A DNA stretch of 64,000 bases from Ampullimonas aquatilis (GTDB lineage Bacteria; Pseudomonadota; Gammaproteobacteria; Burkholderiales; Burkholderiaceae_D): the NCBI RefSeq assembly GCF_049675895.1, contig NZ_CP183834.1, positions 2,232,001-2,296,000 of the forward strand, given 5' to 3'. The position numbers were made by a program, and so were the translations under genes. The notes beneath the pieces are model-generated. The model was not told the DNA's origin, searched no databases, and saw nothing but the letters and a program-made list of their open reading frames with translations. Position 1 is the stretch's first letter. Each line of letters opens with the position of its first letter. Shown piece after piece: positions 60,869 to 64,000 of this stretch.

Positions 60869-61447
60869 ATGCCGGAAACCAGCTTGCAAACCCCGTACAA
60901 TGGCCTGAATGCCCTGTTATTTGGTGCATCAGTACTGGGCGCGATTCCTATGGTACTGGGCGAGATGGGTATTACCATCAAACGGCATGTCAGTGATGCA
61001 GTCGATGCCCTATCGCATATTCAAAGCCAGCTGCCTGATCGCCTGACCGAGAAAATCGATTTGCTGATACTGTTTTCTGACTCCCTGCCCGGCCCGATCA
61101 TCGAACAACTCGGCAAGCTGGCGCAGCAATTTGGCTTACGCTGCATTTGCTGCCGGGCCACCGCAACCAATGTCAAGCTGCGCCTGCAACTGGCACTGCC
61201 AGCCTGTGAACGCTGCGTGCAGCCCTGCGCAAGCACAACCAATTCAAGTGGCAGAACTGCATCAGCAGTGGCCGACCAGACACACCCCACCACGATACGG
61301 TCATTGAAAGATGTGACCGATCAAGTGTTATGGCTACAAAGCAAGCACACAACAAACACACCGTGCACAGCCAATCAGACTATCCCAAAGATGATTCGGG
61401 AGCAGTTCCTGAGCATCTCACAAACCTATTTTTTCGATCTTAAATAG
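60869..61447 (+). CDS. DUF2325-type protein in the heme block
   Basis: 192 residues. The first 110 resemble DUF2325 (ALLFGASVLGAIPMVLGEMG, ITIKRHVSD, IDLLILFSD, GLRCICCRATATNVKLRLQ). The remainder is Thr/Ser/Cys-rich (ACERCVQPCASTTNSSG) and unlike anything I know. DUF2325 genes occur beside hemP in other proteobacteria; the function is unknown. AAAGGAG precedes the ATG at 60869; an earlier TTG is less likely. Confidence 0.75.
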   Translation: MPETSLQTPYNGLNALLFGASVLGAIPMVLGEMGITIKRHVSDAVDALSHIQSQLPDRLTEKIDLLILFSDSLPGPIIEQLGKLAQQFGLRCICCRATATNVKLRLQLALPACERCVQPCASTTNSSGRTASAVADQTHPTTIRSLKDVTDQVLWLQSKHTTNTPCTANQTIPKMIREQFLSISQTYFFDLK

Positions 61448-61464
61448 TAATAATTATCATTACG
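61446..61464 (+). promoter_or_regulatory. Fur-box-like site ahead of hemP
   Basis: AGTAATAATTATCATTACG matches 13 of 19 bases of the Fur consensus. It overlaps the end of the DUF2325 gene and ends five bases before hemP. Confidence 0.6.
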
Positions 61465-61469
61465 GAGTT

Positions 61470-61673
61470 ATGATGATGAAACAAACTACATTCACCGCCA
61501 TTGATCCACTGGTCAAAACAGCACTCATGAACCACAACCTCGTTACCACCGTTCATCCAACTGTCAGCAGCGAATCGTTATTGAAGGGACAGCCGCTGGT
61601 TCACATCACACACAATGGCGAGGTGTATCAATTACGTACCACCCGACTTGGCAAACTCATTCTGACCAAGTAA
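61470..61673 (+). CDS. hemP: HemP, hemin uptake protein
   Basis: 67 residues. The C-terminal half has the HemP pattern SSESLLKGQPLVHITHNGEV, YQLRTTRLGKLILTK. HemP is a small regulator or helper needed for heme-uptake gene expression in some bacteria. GGAG precedes the ATG. It lies between DUF2325 and the heme receptor. Confidence 0.92.
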   Translation: MMMKQTTFTAIDPLVKTALMNHNLVTTVHPTVSSESLLKGQPLVHITHNGEVYQLRTTRLGKLILTK

Positions 61674-61694
61674 GTGATAGCACAGTGTGGGGCA

Positions 61695-61721
61695 TTCGCC
61701 TGTTCCATGATTACAGGCGAA
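61695..61721 (+). terminator. hairpin after hemP
   Basis: TTCGCCTG (61695-61702) pairs with CAGGCGAA (61714-61721); a short T-stretch follows (GCATTTTGG). Weak terminator or attenuator before the receptor. The rest of the 306-base gap shows no gene. Confidence 0.55.
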
Positions 61722-61979
61722 GCATTTTGGGGTTTGTCCACTCGGGGCAAACAAGCCAGCTCAAGATTTTTGTGACGATCAGGTCGCGTCTCCTCCAAAC
61801 AAAAAGCTGCCAGCCAAACCCTTTTTTAATACCCCCTACAGTTTTTTTTTATCTACTGTGGACATCAATCAGCACTTAGCCGCTAAACAGATTGAAATTT
61901 TCATTTTTTTGACGGGAGTATCCGTCCATTGCCAGCAAGCCATATGATGGCCAGCAAGCAGCATTCTCAGGAGAAAACC

Positions 61980-64000
61980 ATGTTGCTTGCCGATCTCGGC
62001 ATCTTGTCGCATTCATCAACCACTGATGAACCGTCACCAAACGCTCGACTCAGCCCGATCCATTATTTCCTGAGCAGCATTCTGACTATGACCGCCTGCG
62101 GCACAGCCACCGTGGCATGGGCCGACACCAGTCTGGCACAGATAAGCACGCCATTGCACGAAATCTCGGTAAGCAGCACCCGCACAGAAAACCGTGCCGA
62201 TGCCCTGCCAGCATCATTAAGCGTCATCACCAGCCGTCAGATCGAAGAAACACTGACCCAGGATGTCAAGGAGCTGTTTCGCTTTGAACCGGGCGTCGCA
62301 GTACGCCGTTCCCCCAATCGTTTTCAGGCAGCTGGCGCTGCTACCGGTCGGGCTGGCAATGAAGGCATCAATATTCGTGGGCTGGAAGGTAATCAGGTGC
62401 TGATTTTGCAGGATGGTATTCGCCTGCCCAATGCCTTTTCATTTGGCGCACAAGCGACCGGACGGCTCGATTACGTCGATGTCGAAGCCTTTAAACGGGT
62501 AGAACTGCTGCGTGGCCCAGCTTCACCCATGTATGGCAGTGACGGCCTTGGTGGGGCACTCAACTTTATCACCAAGGACCCTTCCGACTATCTGCGCATT
62601 TTCAAAAAAGACACCTATATCGCCATCAAGCCAGGCTATAACTCGATAGACCGGTCCTTTGGTGTGACCACCATCGCTGCGATTGGCAATACGGCCTATG
62701 AGGCCATGCTCTTGACCACGCTGCGCAAAGGCCATGAACCTGACAATATGGGCAGTCGTGCCAATGCCGACTTTACCCGTGACCAGGCCAATCCGGCCGA
62801 CGCCTCATCCAGTTATATCCTGGCGAAGTGGGTAGCCAAGTCCAATCTGAATCACATCTTCAAGTTCACGGCCGAGCAGCTGGAACGCAAGATTGACACG
62901 CACGTATTATCGGCCATCCGCTATCCCACCGGCAGTAATCCAACCAACACCTTGACAGTCCCACCACTGGCTGCTGCCAGCGTACTTGATCTGAACGCCA
63001 GAGATCGCATCCGGCGACAGCGCTTCAGTCTGGACTATCTGTATGACGGCCAGGCCACCCCATTGTTTGATCGTCTGCAAACCACCGTCTATTATCAGGA
63101 CAGCAGCAATCAGCAAATCAGCAATGAAGATCGCAATATCAGCGCCGACCGGATTCGTGACAATCTGTACAAACAGAACCTGCTGGGTCTGTCCAGCCAG
63201 TTTGTGAAGGAATGGGGTAATCAGACATCGGCACTGCATCGTCTTAGCTATGGTCTGGATACCAGTCGCAGCGTCATCGACAGTCTGCGCAATGGCACTG
63301 TCGCGCCATTTGGCGAAACCTTTCCTGCCAAGGCGTTTCCCAAGACCGATTACACCCTGCTGGGACTGTATCTGCAAGACGAAATCCGTCTGGGTGCCTG
63401 GTCAGTCATTCCGGGCCTGCGTTACGATGAATACAGTCTGAAACCACAGACCGACCCACTCTATGTGCTGCCCTCGGCAAGCAGCAACGATCAGGCACTG
63501 TCGCCCAAGCTGGCTGCCATGTTTGACATCAACCCGGCGCTGAAAGTCTATGGACAGTACGCCCAAGGCTTTCATGCTCCCACACCAGAACAGGTCAATA
63601 ATGGTTTTACCAATGTTGCGTCAGGCTATACCAGTATTGGCAACCCCAATCTGAAGCCAGAAACCAGTCAAGGCCTGGAACTCGGTCTCAAAGGACAGGC
63701 TGACAAGAGCAGCTACACGCTGGCAATCTATTCGGCACGCTACAAGGATTTCATTGCACAGCAGGTGATTGGCGGTACCGGTCAGACCAGCAACCCATTG
63801 ATCTATCAGAATATCAATTTCAATGATGTTCGCATTCATGGACTGGAAGCCAGACTCACGACACAAATCACCCAGACGTGGCAAGGCCAGGCCGGACTGG
63901 CTTATGCCAAGGGCAGCAGTCATGAAAAAACCGGCAACTACCCACTCAACAGCATAGAACCACTCAAAGCCGTACTGGGACTGCGCTATGAATCACGCAC
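61980..64000 (+). CDS. TonB-dependent heme/hemoglobin-type receptor (cut by the window end)
   Basis: The frame stays open from the ATG at 61980 (AGGAG upstream) to the last base, at least 673 residues. Signal region (FLSSILTMTACGTATVAWA), TonB box LHEISVSSTR, a plug domain (INIRGLEGNQVLILQDGIR, VELLRGPASPMYGSDGLGGALNF), then barrel strands (YGQYAQGFHAPTPEQVNNGF, NPNLKPETSQGLELGLKG). The FRAP-like block is YAQGFHAPTPEQ. It resembles the hemoglobin/hemin receptor class; the C-terminus with the last strands is outside the window. The unusually long leader before the TonB box includes about 30 residues ahead of the signal core. Confidence 0.9.
   Translation, partial: MLLADLGILSHSSTTDEPSPNARLSPIHYFLSSILTMTACGTATVAWADTSLAQISTPLHEISVSSTRTENRADALPASLSVITSRQIEETLTQDVKELFRFEPGVAVRRSPNRFQAAGAATGRAGNEGINIRGLEGNQVLILQDGIRLPNAFSFGAQATGRLDYVDVEAFKRVELLRGPASPMYGSDGLGGALNFITKDPSDYLRIFKKDTYIAIKPGYNSIDRSFGVTTIAAIGNTAYEAMLLTTLRKGHEPDNMGSRANADFTRDQANPADASSSYILAKWVAKSNLNHIFKFTAEQLERKIDTHVLSAIRYPTGSNPTNTLTVPPLAAASVLDLNARDRIRRQRFSLDYLYDGQATPLFDRLQTTVYYQDSSNQQISNEDRNISADRIRDNLYKQNLLGLSSQFVKEWGNQTSALHRLSYGLDTSRSVIDSLRNGTVAPFGETFPAKAFPKTDYTLLGLYLQDEIRLGAWSVIPGLRYDEYSLKPQTDPLYVLPSASSNDQALSPKLAAMFDINPALKVYGQYAQGFHAPTPEQVNNGFTNVASGYTSIGNPNLKPETSQGLELGLKGQADKSSYTLAIYSARYKDFIAQQVIGGTGQTSNPLIYQNINFNDVRIHGLEARLTTQITQTWQGQAGLAYAKGSSHEKTGNYPLNSIEPLKAVLGLRYESR

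Overview
The window reads as chromosomal DNA of a moderate-GC proteobacterium, most likely a betaproteobacterium. The N-terminus of the acetyl-CoA synthetase (MGAIESVVQESRVFPP) looks betaproteobacterial to me, and the DUF4212 plus large-subunit symporter pair and the hemP/DUF2325 heme block fit that group. The genus cannot be fixed from sequence alone. No rRNA, tRNA, insertion sequence, integrase or CRISPR array was seen.

Layout. (1) 1-3.6 kb: the end of a leftward aromatic operon (ferredoxin, catechol 2,3-dioxygenase, phenol hydroxylase DmpK-like) that continues beyond the window. It has its own XylR/DmpR-type sigma54 activator and a sigma54 -24/-12 promoter. (2) 3.8-10.5 kb: a four-gene envelope module (DUF1302 outer-membrane protein, DUF1329 protein, YCF48-like propeller, MMPL/RND transporter) read leftward, with a divergent CatM/BenM-like LysR regulator. 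(3) 11.7-14.2 kb: an HU-type protein, an MFS exporter and an HpaI-like aldolase. (4) 14.4-34.9 kb: one very long leftward phenol operon. It holds the multicomponent phenol hydroxylase (dmpKLMNOP), the rescue ferredoxin (dmpQ), catechol 2,3-dioxygenase (dmpB) and the meta-cleavage enzymes C, E, F, G, H and I. A second, diverged copy of the four-gene envelope module follows, and then the displaced dmpD. A strong terminator lies just after dmpD. A divergent DmpR/AphR-type activator overlaps a GntR regulator on the right (35.2-37.6 kb).

(5) 38.2-43.7 kb: a two-component system divergent from a complete pqqABCDE cluster. (6) 44-52 kb: housekeeping and carbon metabolism: symporter pair, acs, UPF0114 protein, class I fumarase and murI. 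(7) 52-64 kb: an iron and heme block: bacterioferritin, Bfd, a diheme peroxidase-like lipoprotein, a porin, an FMN-binding protein with its ApbE flavin transferase, a four-helix membrane protein, an FTR1 iron permease, TonB-ExbB-ExbD, a DUF2325 protein, HemP and a TonB-dependent heme/hemoglobin-type receptor cut by the window end. Fur-box-like sites precede bfd, FTR1 and hemP.

How it fits together. Phenol is hydroxylated to catechol, cleaved in meta, and taken through both the hydrolytic (DmpD) and oxalocrotonate (DmpC/I/H) branches to pyruvate and acetyl-CoA. The nearby acs and acetate-type symporter suit the same two-carbon metabolism. The two envelope modules are the least explained part: four gene families repeated as a set, one copy under a LysR regulator and one inside the phenol operon. 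They probably move or tolerate a hydrophobic compound across the envelope (inference). The second candidate for a little-described system is the overlapping cytochrome/porin/flavoprotein/ApbE/membrane-protein operon next to FTR1, which looks like an iron-linked extracytoplasmic electron-transfer chain (inference).
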